A DNA stretch of 64,000 nucleotides. Source: Ruminococcus sp. Phil11 (GTDB lineage Bacteria > Bacillota > Clostridia > Oscillospirales > Ruminococcaceae). The notes under the pieces were generated by a model. It was not told where the DNA came from and did no database searches. It saw only the letters and a program-made list of their open reading frames with translations. The stretch spans positions 43,021 through 107,020 of the forward strand of contig MSGZ01000041.1 of NCBI GenBank assembly GCA_001940925.1, given 5' to 3'. A program made the position numbers and the translations under genes. Below, one piece after another: positions 48,087-56,888 of this stretch; position 1 is the stretch's first letter; each line of letters begins with the position of its first letter.

Positions 48087-48120
48087 ATAAGAGTATTACT
48101 ATGTCCGGGAGGTCGGCATC

Positions 48121-49146
48121 ATGGAGATCTATCTGAATAACGGGCACGCCTTCCCGGTTCCGGTCGCGGTCGCAGATCATCTGCTGGGGCTTGCAAGCCA
48201 TGACCAGCTCAAGGTTCTGCTCTTTGTGCTCTGCCATGCGGGCGAAACGCTCACTGAGGCGCAGATTGCGAAAAGCTGCAAGGTGCAGCCCGCCGCCGTT
48301 GAGGAGGCACTCGTTTTCTGGCAGGACTGCAACATCCTGCAGAATGCACCCGCAGTCCCGGCTGTTTCCGTACAGAAAACCGCGGCGGAAGCTCCGCCCG
48401 CACAGACAGCTCCCGTTCAGCCGGTGCAGACCGTGCAGCAGAGCCGTCCGGCGGCAGCGGTGCAGAACAGCAGCCGTCCGAACCTGACACCCGGTCAGAT
48501 CGCGGAGCGCATCAAAAAGGACCCCGAGCTCGCAGAAATGTTCCGGGCCGTGAAAAGCTTTACAGGCTCGCAGAATTATATGATTGACAACAGCCTTGTC
48601 TGGATGCATGAGTATCTCGGACTGCAGGCGGATATCATTCTGATGCTTGCGGCATTCTGCAAAAAGATCGACTGCTTTAATGTGCGGTATATGGAACAGA
48701 TCGCGGTCGAATGGCAGGAGCGCGGCATCACCACGCACAAGCTGGCGCTGGACGATATCAACCGGCGCACCGAGGCAAGAAGCTTCACCGGAAAGATCAA
48801 GACCATGTTTGAAATGGATCGCTGGCCTTCCAAAAAACAGCAGGCCTATATTGACGAATGGCAGAAAAACGGCTATTCTCTGGATATGATCGAGCTTGCC
48901 TATGAAAAGACCCGCGACAAAATGGGCGATAAGCTCAAATTTGACTATCTGAACGGCATTCTTCAGCGGTGGGAACAAGCGGGCATCCGCACACCGGAGG
49001 ACGCCGCACAGGAGGACGCTGCATTTTATGCGGCGAAGAAACAGAAAACACAAATGGCCGGCAAATCGACTTCAAAAAGCCGCAGAGAGGCTGACAACGC
49101 GTCTTTTGACCTGGAAGAATTCAAAAAGTTAAAAAACAAATTCTGA
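48121..49146 (+). CDS. DnaD-domain replication protein
   Basis: DnaD-type proteins bind DNA and help load the replicative helicase. The 341-residue protein has an N-terminal winged-helix part (about 1-80, LTEAQIAKSCKVQPAAVEEALVFW), a Pro/Ala/Gln linker (about 82-125) and two DnaD C-terminal-type modules: one at about 150-215 and one at about 235-300 ending in the YxxxILxxW pattern (FDYLNGILQRWEQAGI). Its partner, the DnaI/DnaC-like loader, follows 20 bases on, as in other Clostridia. ATG at 48121 has GGGAGGTC upstream. Confidence 0.88.
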   Translation: MEIYLNNGHAFPVPVAVADHLLGLASHDQLKVLLFVLCHAGETLTEAQIAKSCKVQPAAVEEALVFWQDCNILQNAPAVPAVSVQKTAAEAPPAQTAPVQPVQTVQQSRPAAAVQNSSRPNLTPGQIAERIKKDPELAEMFRAVKSFTGSQNYMIDNSLVWMHEYLGLQADIILMLAAFCKKIDCFNVRYMEQIAVEWQERGITTHKLALDDINRRTEARSFTGKIKTMFEMDRWPSKKQQAYIDEWQKNGYSLDMIELAYEKTRDKMGDKLKFDYLNGILQRWEQAGIRTPEDAAQEDAAFYAAKKQKTQMAGKSTSKSRREADNASFDLEEFKKLKNKF

Positions 49147-49166
49147 TTTAAAAAGCCGAGGGAATT

Positions 49167-50153
49167 ATGTATCAGAAAGCTATATATGACGAGGCAATTC
49201 GTCGCATTCAGGAACGTCGGATATCTGCGCAAAAACAGCAGGAAACCCGCACAGATCAAATTCGCGCCAAAATTCCTGAGATAGCTGAATTGGATCGTCA
49301 GCTGCGCAATACCTGTCTCTCTCTTGCAAAGACATTCGGAACAAATGACTGCAAAGAAAGAATCAAAAAGTTGGAACAGTATTGCGAGAGTGCTGAGAAC
49401 ATGCTTCGGCGGATTCTTGTGCAGCATGGATATCCGGAAAACTATCTTGATACACAGTATTTATGTCCTCATTGCAATGACACCGGATTTGTTGGCGGAA
49501 AACCGTGTGAATGTCTGATTCGCGAAATTGGAATGCTAGGTGCAGAAAAGCTGAACGAACAATCACAGCTTTCACTTTGCTCATTCAATTCGTTTTCTCT
49601 TTCTTTTTACAACAATCTCCCACCCGAGGAATATCGGGAAATGTGTAACATATTTGAAAAGTGCCGTTCTTATGCGCAAAATTTTAATTTGCACACATCC
49701 GACAATATCCTGATGATTGGCAATACCGGACTCGGAAAAACGCATCTGTCCCTGTCGATTGCAACTGTTCTTCTGCAAAACGGCTACAGCGTCATCTATG
49801 ATTCTGTCGGAAATCTGATGCACAAGCTTGAGATGGAGCATTTCGGAAAGAACTCTGATGGAAACACACTGGATTTGCTGCTGGAATGCGATCTTTTGAT
49901 TCTTGACGATTTTGGAACCGAATTTGTCACCAGCTTCACCAAGTCCATGATTTACACTATCATCAATAGCAGAATTAACGCTGAAAAGCCTTTTATCGTT
50001 AATACCAATCTTGTCGAAGAAGACTTGCAGGAGCAATACGGAAACCGAATTCTTTCGCGTTTGTTTTCGGCGAGTATAATGCAGTTTTATGGGAGAGATA
50101 TCCGACAACAAAAAAGAATCCAGCAGAACAGAAGTCAGGAGGCAAGAACATGA
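49167..50153 (+). CDS. DnaI/DnaC-like helicase loader ATPase
   Basis: A 328-residue AAA+ ATPase that loads DnaB-type helicase. A coiled-coil N-terminus (1-100), a zinc-binding segment (CPHCNDTGFVGGKPCEC, about 112-128), then Walker A GNTGLGKTHLS (about 192), Walker B LLILDDFGTE (about 245) and the arginine finger region NRILSRLFS (about 300). The base composition is clearly more AT-rich than the genes either side (codons such as ATT, TTT and GAA preferred). ATG at 49167 has AGCCGAGGG upstream. Its stop overlaps the next start (ATGA). Confidence 0.9.
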   Translation: MYQKAIYDEAIRRIQERRISAQKQQETRTDQIRAKIPEIAELDRQLRNTCLSLAKTFGTNDCKERIKKLEQYCESAENMLRRILVQHGYPENYLDTQYLCPHCNDTGFVGGKPCECLIREIGMLGAEKLNEQSQLSLCSFNSFSLSFYNNLPPEEYREMCNIFEKCRSYAQNFNLHTSDNILMIGNTGLGKTHLSLSIATVLLQNGYSVIYDSVGNLMHKLEMEHFGKNSDGNTLDLLLECDLLILDDFGTEFVTSFTKSMIYTIINSRINAEKPFIVNTNLVEEDLQEQYGNRILSRLFSASIMQFYGRDIRQQKRIQQNRSQEART

Positions 50154-51085
50154 ACGAGATCTCTTTGCAGGAAATCAATCATCTCGCGAAGGAAGCACCG
50201 GAGCTCTTTGTGATCGACGCAGAGGCCGCTTACGACAAGCAGCTCCGTGACCTCGCAGACGATATCTGCCGGCACGCAAAGGAACGCCCGATCACGCTGA
50301 TCTCAGGGCCGTCCGGCTCCGGCAAGACTACGACCGCCTGCCGCCTTGAGCAGATCCTCGACGCCTCCGGATTTGAGGCGCACACACTTTCCATGGACAA
50401 TTACTACGCCGACGGCACGCGCAATGCCGATATCGTCGATCAGTTCGGAAAGCCCGATTACGAATCCCCGCTGCGGCTCGATACCGACCTGCTGAACACG
50501 CAGCTCGAGCAGCTTGCCCGCGGTGAGGAGGTCGAGCTGCCGCGCTTCGATTTCGCCGCGCAGAAGCAGCTCAAATCCGGCAGAACGCTCCGCAGAAAGC
50601 GCAATGAGCTCATCATCATGGAGGGCATTCACGCGCTGAACCCGGATGTCACCGGCGATACGCACAGCATTGCGAACCGCATTTATCTCAGCGTCCGCAC
50701 GCGCATCACGGTCGATGAGAACCGGCTGCATCCATCGCTGATCCGCTTTGCGCGCCGCCTGATCCGCGACAGCCGCACCCGCGGCCGCTCACCGCAGGAA
50801 TCCTGCGAGATGCTCAGCAGCATTTCCAGAGGCGAAAACCTGTACATCATGCCGTATAAGCATCTGGCGGACTACGAGCTTGACACCTTCATGAGCTATG
50901 AGCTTTCGGTCTATCAGCCGATTTTGCTGGAGACCGTCCGGAAGCTGGCAGCAGCCTCCGCGCCGGAGACCGGCATCCCGATGCTGCTCAGCGTGCTTGA
51001 ACAGCTGACGCCGCTGGAAAGCGAATGGATCCCCGAGCAGTCGCTCGTGCGGGAGTTCATCGGCGGCTCTGCATTCACAAGCTGA
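50150..51085 (+). CDS. Uridine kinase-like P-loop kinase
   Basis: A 311-residue phosphoribulokinase/uridine kinase family protein. Walker A ISGPSGSGKTTTACRLEQIL (about 51-65), the nucleoside-binding SMDNYYAD, and EGIHALNPDVTG are canonical. It resembles the nucleoside-kinase part of clostridial proteins often fused to a threonyl-tRNA-synthetase-like N-terminus; that N-terminal part is absent or only about 45 residues here. ATG at 50150 overlaps the loader stop; its own TGA overlaps the next ATG (TGATG). Confidence 0.85.
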   Translation: MNEISLQEINHLAKEAPELFVIDAEAAYDKQLRDLADDICRHAKERPITLISGPSGSGKTTTACRLEQILDASGFEAHTLSMDNYYADGTRNADIVDQFGKPDYESPLRLDTDLLNTQLEQLARGEEVELPRFDFAAQKQLKSGRTLRRKRNELIIMEGIHALNPDVTGDTHSIANRIYLSVRTRITVDENRLHPSLIRFARRLIRDSRTRGRSPQESCEMLSSISRGENLYIMPYKHLADYELDTFMSYELSVYQPILLETVRKLAAASAPETGIPMLLSVLEQLTPLESEWIPEQSLVREFIGGSAFTS

Positions 51086-51615
51086 TGCCTGCGCCCTTTG
51101 CGGTGTGCTTTTCCGGGCACAGACCCGAAAAGCTCCCGAAAGGCACCTCTCTGCGGATGCTGCAGAGCCTGCTTTACAGCGAGATCCGCAATGCGATCAA
51201 TGACGGTGCCGATACCTTCTACACAGGAACGGCAAGAGGCGTTGACCTCTGGGCTGCGGAGATCGTGCTGCATTTCAAGAAGCAGCATCCGGAGCTGAAG
51301 CTGATCTGCGTGCTGCCCTACGCCGGACAGGGTGCAGGGCTTTCCGGCACGGAGCGTTACCGCTTCATGACCGTGCTGCACGCGGCAGACGAGACCGTCT
51401 GTTTATGCGAGCACTTTCAGAAAAATTGCTACGCAATGCGCAACCGGTATATGATCCGCCACAGCAGACGGCTCATTGCGCTGGTCGCGGATATGCGTTC
51501 CGGCACGGGCCAGACGATCCGCATGGCGGAGGCAGAAGGTCTGGAGCTGCGGCTGCTCTCCGTTGAGCTGGCAAAACAGCAGGAGCAGCCCGCACATGAA
51601 TTCTTTTCGTTTTAA
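51085..51615 (+). CDS. SLOG-family protein (DUF1273/YpsA-like)
   Basis: A 176-residue Rossmann-like protein of the SLOG group, thought to bind nucleotide or ligand. CFSGHRPEKLPKG (about 7-19), YTGTARGVDLWAAEIVL (about 46-62) and the DMRSGTGQTIRMAEAEGLEL stretch are typical of YpsA-like proteins. ATG at 51085 shares a base with the kinase stop. Together with dnaD, the loader and the kinase it forms a four-gene overlapping run. Role unknown. Confidence 0.82.
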   Translation: MPAPFAVCFSGHRPEKLPKGTSLRMLQSLLYSEIRNAINDGADTFYTGTARGVDLWAAEIVLHFKKQHPELKLICVLPYAGQGAGLSGTERYRFMTVLHAADETVCLCEHFQKNCYAMRNRYMIRHSRRLIALVADMRSGTGQTIRMAEAEGLELRLLSVELAKQQEQPAHEFFSF

Positions 51616-51749
51616 CGGCAACCCGCGCAGAGACTGTGAATGCTCTGCGCCGCAGATCGTTTGCAAATCCCTGAACGGGAAGCCTCTGCGCGGTGCTGCC
51701 GGCCAATCACGGCACATATCCAATCAACAGGAAAGGAGCAGCAGTCTCA

Positions 51750-52778
51750 ATGAGGCTGCGAACAATCATGGCAATGTCAAATTCCTACGCACGGCGCCGC
51801 CGCCGCAGATCAAAGGCAGGCAGCACCGCGATCCCGTTCATGATCACCATTCTGATCTCTTTGCTCGTTTTCGGCGGCGTTGCACTGTATTTCTACAACA
51901 AGCTGACCGAAAAGACCAATGAGCTCAAGGTCATGGAGCCCGCGACCAAGATCATCTCTGCGGAAGATATCAATACGATCCTGTTCGTGCTCGACCCCAG
52001 TGACGAAAGCCGGAAAAATGCGGTCATGCTGATGCGCTTTGACCCGGTGCGCAAGCAGATCCTCTGCATCGGCATTCCGCTGGAGCTGCAGGTGCATCTG
52101 GACAGCCGCGTGATGACGGTCGGTGCCTGCTACGAAAACCACGGTGCAGCGAGCCTGAAAAATGCTGTCGCCGAGACGATCGGGCAGCCGGTTGACCGCT
52201 ATATCATGATGGACAGCCGCGGATTCGCGACACTGGTCAACATCTTCGGCAACCCGAAAACGACGATCGACATTGAGGACACCGGACTGACCAAGACCAA
52301 GAACGAGATCCCGGAAACGCTGGATATCGGAAAATATGAGCTGCTGCTCACCAGCCAGAAATACCCCTCCGAGATCGAACGCTGCACAAAGATCGGCCTT
52401 TCGATCGCGCAGCTCCTGAACGACTGCATCAGCCCGGAGGATGCGCGCTCCGCGCTCGGGACCGACGGCGGCAGCCGTATCGCAAGCAATCTGGACAAGT
52501 ATTTCAACACGGTCTTTAACTCTGTCACCACGGACATCACCGTGATTGACTTTGAGGATCACAAGCACGCAATCAGCTATGTGTTCCAGTACGCAGTCTC
52601 TCCGGCGCGCGGCTACACCGCAGTCTGCCAGGAGCAGGAGGACGGCACACTGACCCTCACCGATTCCACGCTGAACGACCTGAAGATGCTGTTTGCATCG
52701 AGCTCCGGCAGCCAGTCCTCCGACAGTTCCTCCTCCGAGGCACCGGCAGAGGAGCAGCCCGCAGATCCCGCAGAATAA
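51750..52778 (+). CDS. LytR-CpsA-Psr-like membrane protein
   Basis: A 342-residue protein: Arg-rich cytoplasmic start (YARRRRRRSKAG), one membrane helix (about 27-47), then an LCP-type extracytoplasmic domain: TILFVLDPSDESRKNAVMLMRFDPVRKQ, IGIPLELQVHL, LKNAVAETIGQPVDRYIMMDSRGFATLV. LCP enzymes transfer teichoic acid or other polymers to peptidoglycan. Several charged catalytic arginines of classic LCPs are not evident, so activity is uncertain. A Ser/Glu/Pro-rich tail ends it. ATG at 51750 has AAAGGAG about 11 bases upstream. The 134 bases before it hold no gene. Confidence 0.72.
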   Translation: MRLRTIMAMSNSYARRRRRRSKAGSTAIPFMITILISLLVFGGVALYFYNKLTEKTNELKVMEPATKIISAEDINTILFVLDPSDESRKNAVMLMRFDPVRKQILCIGIPLELQVHLDSRVMTVGACYENHGAASLKNAVAETIGQPVDRYIMMDSRGFATLVNIFGNPKTTIDIEDTGLTKTKNEIPETLDIGKYELLLTSQKYPSEIERCTKIGLSIAQLLNDCISPEDARSALGTDGGSRIASNLDKYFNTVFNSVTTDITVIDFEDHKHAISYVFQYAVSPARGYTAVCQEQEDGTLTLTDSTLNDLKMLFASSSGSQSSDSSSSEAPAEEQPADPAE

Positions 52779-52796
52779 TCGCACGAAACCGTTACC

Positions 52797-52832
52797 GGAT
52801 CCCTTCGCTGAGGCGGAGGGATCCTTTTGTAT
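52797..52832 (+). terminator. Terminator of the LCP-like gene
   Basis: GGATCCCTTCGC and GCGGAGGGATCC pair (one mismatch) followed by TTTTGT. Confidence 0.8.
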
Positions 52833-52867
52833 GCAGCGCAGCAGAGCCCTGTTCCCCGCTGATATAC

Positions 52868-52902
52868 AAAAAGGACGCCGATGCAGAATCAGCGTCCTTT
52901 TC
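52868..52902. terminator. Dispersed terminator repeat T, copy 3
   Basis: AAAAAGGACGC ... GCGTCCTTTT, followed by CCTTTTTTT. It is followed after 28 bases by repeat A copy 4, the same order as at 6099-6320. Confidence 0.8.
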
Positions 52903-52930
52903 CTTTTTTTATTGTCTGCTTTATGATCGC

Positions 52931-53053
52931 GGCGTGCTTCAGCACTGGGAGCAGTATCGCCAAAGAAGCCGCCCCGCGGCGTGTGCTTTGCTGATTGGGA
53001 GCACTTCGCTGCCCGTCCCCGGAGGGAAATGCCAGCGGGGGCTCCCCGCCCCG
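52931..53053 (+). repeat. Dispersed GC-rich repeat A, copy 4
   Basis: GGCGTGCTTCAGCACTGGGA and GCAGTATCGCC, AGAAGCCGC...GCGGCGTGTG, CTGATTGGGAGCAC, TTCGCTGCCCGTCCCCGG, AGGGAAATGCCAGC, GGGGGCTCCCCGCCC. It ends 2 bases before the valS stop codon (minus strand). Confidence 0.75.
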
Positions 53054-53054
53054 C

Positions 53055-55673
53055 TCAGGCGTTCCAGCTTGCAATGGATTCCAGCACCTTGGCAAGCTTT
53101 TCCTTTGCCTTTGCAAGCTTCTCGCGCTCGTTCTGGATCAGCTGTGCCGGTGCCTTCTCGCAGAAGCCCGGATTGCTCAGCTTCTTCTGAATGATCTCGA
53201 TATCGTTCCGCGCCTTGGTCTCCTCTTTCGCCAGACGCGCAAGCTCCTTCTCCTTATCGACCAGCTCCTCCATCGGGATGAAGATGCGGGCACAGTCGGT
53301 CACGGCGGTCAGTGCGTTCTTGAACTTGAAATCCTGACCGAATTCCAGCTCGGATGCGCCGACCATGTTCTCGAAGAAGATGCTGTTCGCGGAGAACAGA
53401 TCGACCTCCAGCGTCTCAAAGAACATCTTTGCCTTGACGGAGTTCGGCACGTTCAGCTCGGTACGGCTCATGCGGACCGCCTTGATCGCGGCAATGACCT
53501 TTTCAAAGTCGTTCGCAGCGGCGGAGAAGTCCAGTGCCTCCTGATAGGTCGGATAATCCTCAAGGATGATCATGCTCTCGCCGTCGGTCAGCACCTGCCA
53601 GATCTCCTCGGTGATGAACGGCATAAACGGATGCAGCAGCTTCAGCATACCGCGCAGCACCCAGACGAGCACCTGCTCTGCGGAGGACTTTGCCTCGCCG
53701 CCCGCACGCATTCTCGGCTTGGTCAGCTCGATGTACCAGTCGCAGTACACATCCCAGATGAAGTCATACAGCTTTGCGGATGCCACGCCGAGCTCGAAGT
53801 GATCGAGGTTGTCGTTGACGTCCTTCGCGAGCTGATTGAACCTGGAAACGACCCACTGATCCTCCATGCGGAGATTTGCAGGCAGACCCTTGAACCGGAA
53901 ATCGTTGGGCAGGTTCATCATGACGAAGCGGGAAGCGTTCCACAGCTTGTTCGCGAAGTTGCGCGCCGCCTTGACCTTGTCGTCCGTGAAGCGCATGTCG
54001 TTTCCGGGGGAGTTGCCCGTCGCGAGCATGAAGCGCAGCGCATCCGCACCGTAGGTATCAATGATTTCAAGCGGGTCAATGCCGTTGCCGAGCGACTTGG
54101 ACATCTTTCTGCCCTGTGCGTCGCGGACAAGGCCGTGAATCAGCACATGCTTGAATGGCACCTCATCCATATTCTCCATCGCGGCAACGATCATTCTGGA
54201 AACCCAGAATGTGATGATATCATAACCGGTGACAAGCGTGTCAGTCGGATAGAAATACTGGAGATCGTCGGTCTTTTCCGGCCAGCCGAGCGTGGAGAAC
54301 GGCCACAGTGCAGAGGAGAACCATGTGTCAAGCGAATCCGGATCCTGACGCATCGGCTTGCCGCACTTCGGGCAGACCGCGGTGCTCTCCTTCGTGACGG
54401 TCAGCTCGCCGCAGTCGTCGCAGTAGAACGCAGGAATCTGATGACCCCACCAGAGCTGACGGGAGATACACCAGTCGCGGATGTCCTCCATCCAGTTGAA
54501 ATAGAGCTTGTCAAAACGCTCCGGCACGAACTTGATCCTGCCGTCGCGCACAGCCTCGATCGCCGGCTTTGCGAGCTCGTCCATTTTGACGAACCACTGC
54601 AGCGACACACGCGGCTCGACGGTCGTGCCGCAGCGGTAGCAGGTACCGACATTGTGGACATGCGGCTCGGTCTTGACCAGGAAGCCGCCTTCCTTCAGAT
54701 CCTCAAGGATCGCTTTTCTTGCCTCGTAGCGGTCCATGCCTGCGTACTTCGGATAATCCTCCGTGATCTTCGCGTCATCGGTCATGACGTTGAGCACCGG
54801 CAGATTATGCCGCTGACCGACCATAAAGTCGTTGGGATCATGTGCCGGGGTGATTTTCACGACGCCGGTACCGAAGTCCATATCGACATAGCTGTCCGCA
54901 ACGATCGGGATCTCTCTGCCGACCAGCGGAAGAATGACGGTCTTGCCGACGACATTCTTGTAACGCTCATCCTTCGGGTTGACCGCAATTGCGGTATCGC
55001 CGAGCAGCGTTTCCGGACGGGTCGTTGCGAGGAACATATAGCCGGAGCCGTCCGCGAACGGATAGCGCAGATGCCAGAAGCTGCCCTCCTGCTCCTCGTA
55101 GGTGACCTCCGCGTTGGAGATCGAGGTCAGGCACTTGGGGCACCAGTTGATGATGCGCTCGCCGCGGTAGATATAGCCCTTTTCGTAATAGTTGACGAAC
55201 ACTTCCTTGACCGCTTCCGAGCAGCCCTCGTCCATGGTGAAGCGTTCGCGCTCCCAGTCGCAGGAGGAACCGAGCTTCATCAACTGCTGGTCGATCCGGC
55301 CTGCATACTGCTCCTTCCATGCCCATGCGCGCTTCATGAAGCCTTCTCTGCCGATGTCGGCCTTGGTGATGCCTTCCTTGCGCATCGCCTCAACGATCTT
55401 CGCCTCGGTCGCGATCGCGGCATGGTCGGTGCCCGGCAGCCAGAGGGTGCTGTAGCCGCTCATGCGCTTCCAGCGGATAAGGATATCCTGCAGGGTCTCA
55501 TCCAGTGCATGACCCATGTGAAGCTGTCCCGTGACATTCGGCGGCGGAATCACAATCGTATACGGGATTTTCTTCGGGTCGGTTTCCGCATGGAAGCAGC
55601 GTTTTCTCATCCACTGCTGATAGATGCGGTCCTCAAAGGTACTGGGGTCGTAGTTCTTTGCGAGTTCCTTCAA
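53055..55673 (-). CDS. valS: Valyl-tRNA synthetase
   Basis: An 872-residue class I synthetase charging tRNA-Val. HIGH motif as PPPNVTGQLHMGHALD (about 40-55), KMSKS as GRKMSKSLGNGIDP (about 525), the editing domain between them, a zinc-like CDDCGELTV...CPKCGKPM segment (about 412-435), the anticodon-binding helical domain and a C-terminal coiled coil (KELARLAKEETKARNDIEII ... KLAKAKEKLAKVLESI). ATG at 55673 follows AAAGGAGCTGATTACTTTGA at slightly long spacing. Expression is under a T-box. Repeat A copy 4 abuts its 3' end. Confidence 0.97.
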   Translation of the reverse strand: MKELAKNYDPSTFEDRIYQQWMRKRCFHAETDPKKIPYTIVIPPPNVTGQLHMGHALDETLQDILIRWKRMSGYSTLWLPGTDHAAIATEAKIVEAMRKEGITKADIGREGFMKRAWAWKEQYAGRIDQQLMKLGSSCDWERERFTMDEGCSEAVKEVFVNYYEKGYIYRGERIINWCPKCLTSISNAEVTYEEQEGSFWHLRYPFADGSGYMFLATTRPETLLGDTAIAVNPKDERYKNVVGKTVILPLVGREIPIVADSYVDMDFGTGVVKITPAHDPNDFMVGQRHNLPVLNVMTDDAKITEDYPKYAGMDRYEARKAILEDLKEGGFLVKTEPHVHNVGTCYRCGTTVEPRVSLQWFVKMDELAKPAIEAVRDGRIKFVPERFDKLYFNWMEDIRDWCISRQLWWGHQIPAFYCDDCGELTVTKESTAVCPKCGKPMRQDPDSLDTWFSSALWPFSTLGWPEKTDDLQYFYPTDTLVTGYDIITFWVSRMIVAAMENMDEVPFKHVLIHGLVRDAQGRKMSKSLGNGIDPLEIIDTYGADALRFMLATGNSPGNDMRFTDDKVKAARNFANKLWNASRFVMMNLPNDFRFKGLPANLRMEDQWVVSRFNQLAKDVNDNLDHFELGVASAKLYDFIWDVYCDWYIELTKPRMRAGGEAKSSAEQVLVWVLRGMLKLLHPFMPFITEEIWQVLTDGESMIILEDYPTYQEALDFSAAANDFEKVIAAIKAVRMSRTELNVPNSVKAKMFFETLEVDLFSANSIFFENMVGASELEFGQDFKFKNALTAVTDCARIFIPMEELVDKEKELARLAKEETKARNDIEIIQKKLSNPGFCEKAPAQLIQNEREKLAKAKEKLAKVLESIASWNA

Positions 55674-55721
55674 AGTAATCAGCTCCTTTTCCTTGTTGCG
55701 CGTTGGGGATATTTTTCCGAT

Positions 55722-56039
55722 AAAAAACGCCCCGAACGCAGTTTTCGTTGCGTTCAGGGCGAATAAACCTTATGTTATCCGCGGTACCACCTGACTTCAG
55801 CGGCCACAGCGCGGGCTGCAAGCTGCTGCACTCTTTCCGGCAGCGCGTATCATGCAGATACGGTACTGCCTGTCCGTTCACGGCGGACGACCCGTCAGAC
55901 GGTTCTCCTTCTGATAAGGCTTTCCCGTCTGCTGCTCGGAACGCGACTTCTCCACCGCAGCGGAAGCGCTTGCACCGTCCGCGCTCTCTCTGCACCGCTG
56001 TTGGGTGTGTACTACTCGTTCGTCATGGCATTTCAAGAC
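55722..56039 (-). promoter_or_regulatory. T-box riboswitch (tRNA-Val responsive) of valS
   Basis: The leader carries the conserved T-box sequence AGGTGGTACCGCG (55792-55780) followed by a terminator, CGCCCTGAACGCA/TGCGTTCGGGGCG with TTTTTT (55761-55722). Uncharged tRNA-Val would favour the antiterminator and raise valS expression. A GTC in the 3' side of Stem I (55947-55945) is a plausible specifier codon for valine. Leader length about 320 bases is usual for Firmicute T-boxes. Exact Stem I pairing was not fully traced. Confidence 0.9.
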
Positions 56040-56045
56040 AGATTT

Positions 56046-56074
56046 ATTATATCAGGCATTTGCCGAATCGTCAA
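56046..56074 (-). promoter_or_regulatory. Promoter of valS T-box transcript
   Basis: Minus strand TTGACG (56074-56069), 17 bases, TATAAT (56051-56046). Confidence 0.82.
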
Positions 56075-56109
56075 GTATTTTGCGGATTTTCAGCGTTTTG
56101 CACAATCTC

Positions 56110-56319
56110 TCAGTCAAAGTAAAACAGTTCCTCGAATTTCATGTCCAGTGCGATGCAGAGGATCAGGGCTAATTTGGCGGTCGGCTGGAACTGTCCGGTC
56201 TCCAGCGAGCTGATCGTATTGCGGGAAACGCCGACGAGCTGCGCCAGCTGATGCTGTGAGAGTCCCCGCTCGCTGCGCGCCTCCTTGAGCCGGTTTTTCA
56301 GAACAAGCGAATCATCCAT
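56110..56319 (-). CDS. XRE-family regulator of the DUF6442 cassette
   Basis: A 69-residue single-domain Cro/CI-type regulator: LKNRLKEARSERGLSQHQLAQLVGVSRNTISSLETGQFQPTAKLALILCIAL, then FEELFYF, the common small clostridial pattern. Its ATG (56319) shares a base with the stop of the preceding 54-residue gene (TAATG). It is the last gene of a three-gene minus-strand unit whose promoter contains three copies of a TGCCAAGT-type palindrome, its probable operator. Confidence 0.88.
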   Translation of the reverse strand: MDDSLVLKNRLKEARSERGLSQHQLAQLVGVSRNTISSLETGQFQPTAKLALILCIALDMKFEELFYFD

Positions 56320-56483
56320 TATGCCGTCCCCGCTTTCAGGTCACGGAACAGGAAACAGAGAAAGCCGACGGTCAAGGCTGTCATCAGCGCAAAAGCTCTT
56401 GCAAGGCTCTGCGTCTCCATCTCGGCAATGTCCGCACCCTTGTTTTCCTTACGCGCTCTTGCGAGAATGTCGTCTTTGTTCAT
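56319..56483 (-). CDS. 54-residue membrane peptide, truncated DUF6442 paralogue
   Basis: A short gene starting MNKDDILARARKENKGADIAE, nearly the same as the first 20 residues of the upstream DUF6442 protein (MNKDDILAKARKENKGKDIAD), then one hydrophobic helix (about 27-47, LARAFALMTALTVGFLCFLF) and RDLKAGTA. It has one helix where the paralogue has several. ATG at 56483 has GAAGAGGAGTGCATC upstream. The stop overlaps the XRE start. Probably a real small protein, since reading frame, ribosome-binding site and coupling are kept. Confidence 0.75.
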   Translation of the reverse strand: MNKDDILARARKENKGADIAEMETQSLARAFALMTALTVGFLCFLFRDLKAGTA

Positions 56484-56499
56484 GATGCACTCCTCTTCT

Positions 56500-56859
56500 T
56501 CACCAGATTTCTGTATGTCCGGAAATCAGTCCGCCGTAGAGCCGGATCAGCGCCAGCACGGTCATCACTGACATGAAAAGACCGTATGCCAGCCAATAGC
56601 TGCCGCGGCTGTTCTGGCCGTTCTTTTTGTTGAGAATGAACTGCACGATTCCCATGACCGCCCAGTAGCAGAAAAACATCACCCAAAATTCCGGCAGGCT
56701 GCGGTCAAATACGAAGTCGCCGATCAGATTCATAACCGCGCCGACCGTCAGCGTGATGACGCCGGCCAGACTCTTTGCCTTGTTCTGGATCTCCAGATCT
56801 GCGATGTCCTTGCCCTTGTTTTCCTTCCGTGCCTTTGCGAGAATATCATCCTTGTTCAT
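56500..56859 (-). CDS. DUF6442 membrane protein
   Basis: A 119-residue protein with a conserved charged start (MNKDDILAKARKENKG) and about four helices (33-50, 57-75, 83-105). This matches DUF6442, small membrane proteins next to XRE regulators in Firmicutes. ATG at 56859 has AGGAGG upstream; in-frame residues further upstream fall in the operator/promoter region. First gene of the cassette. Confidence 0.8.
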   Translation of the reverse strand: MNKDDILAKARKENKGKDIADLEIQNKAKSLAGVITLTVGAVMNLIGDFVFDRSLPEFWVMFFCYWAVMGIVQFILNKKNGQNSRGSYWLAYGLFMSVMTVLALIRLYGGLISGHTEIW

Positions 56860-56888
56860 AATATGCCTCCTTGTCGTATGTCCCGTTC

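Noticed and set aside
52995..55766. 923-codon open frame on the plus strand
   Set aside because: Mirror of valS; no domain seen.
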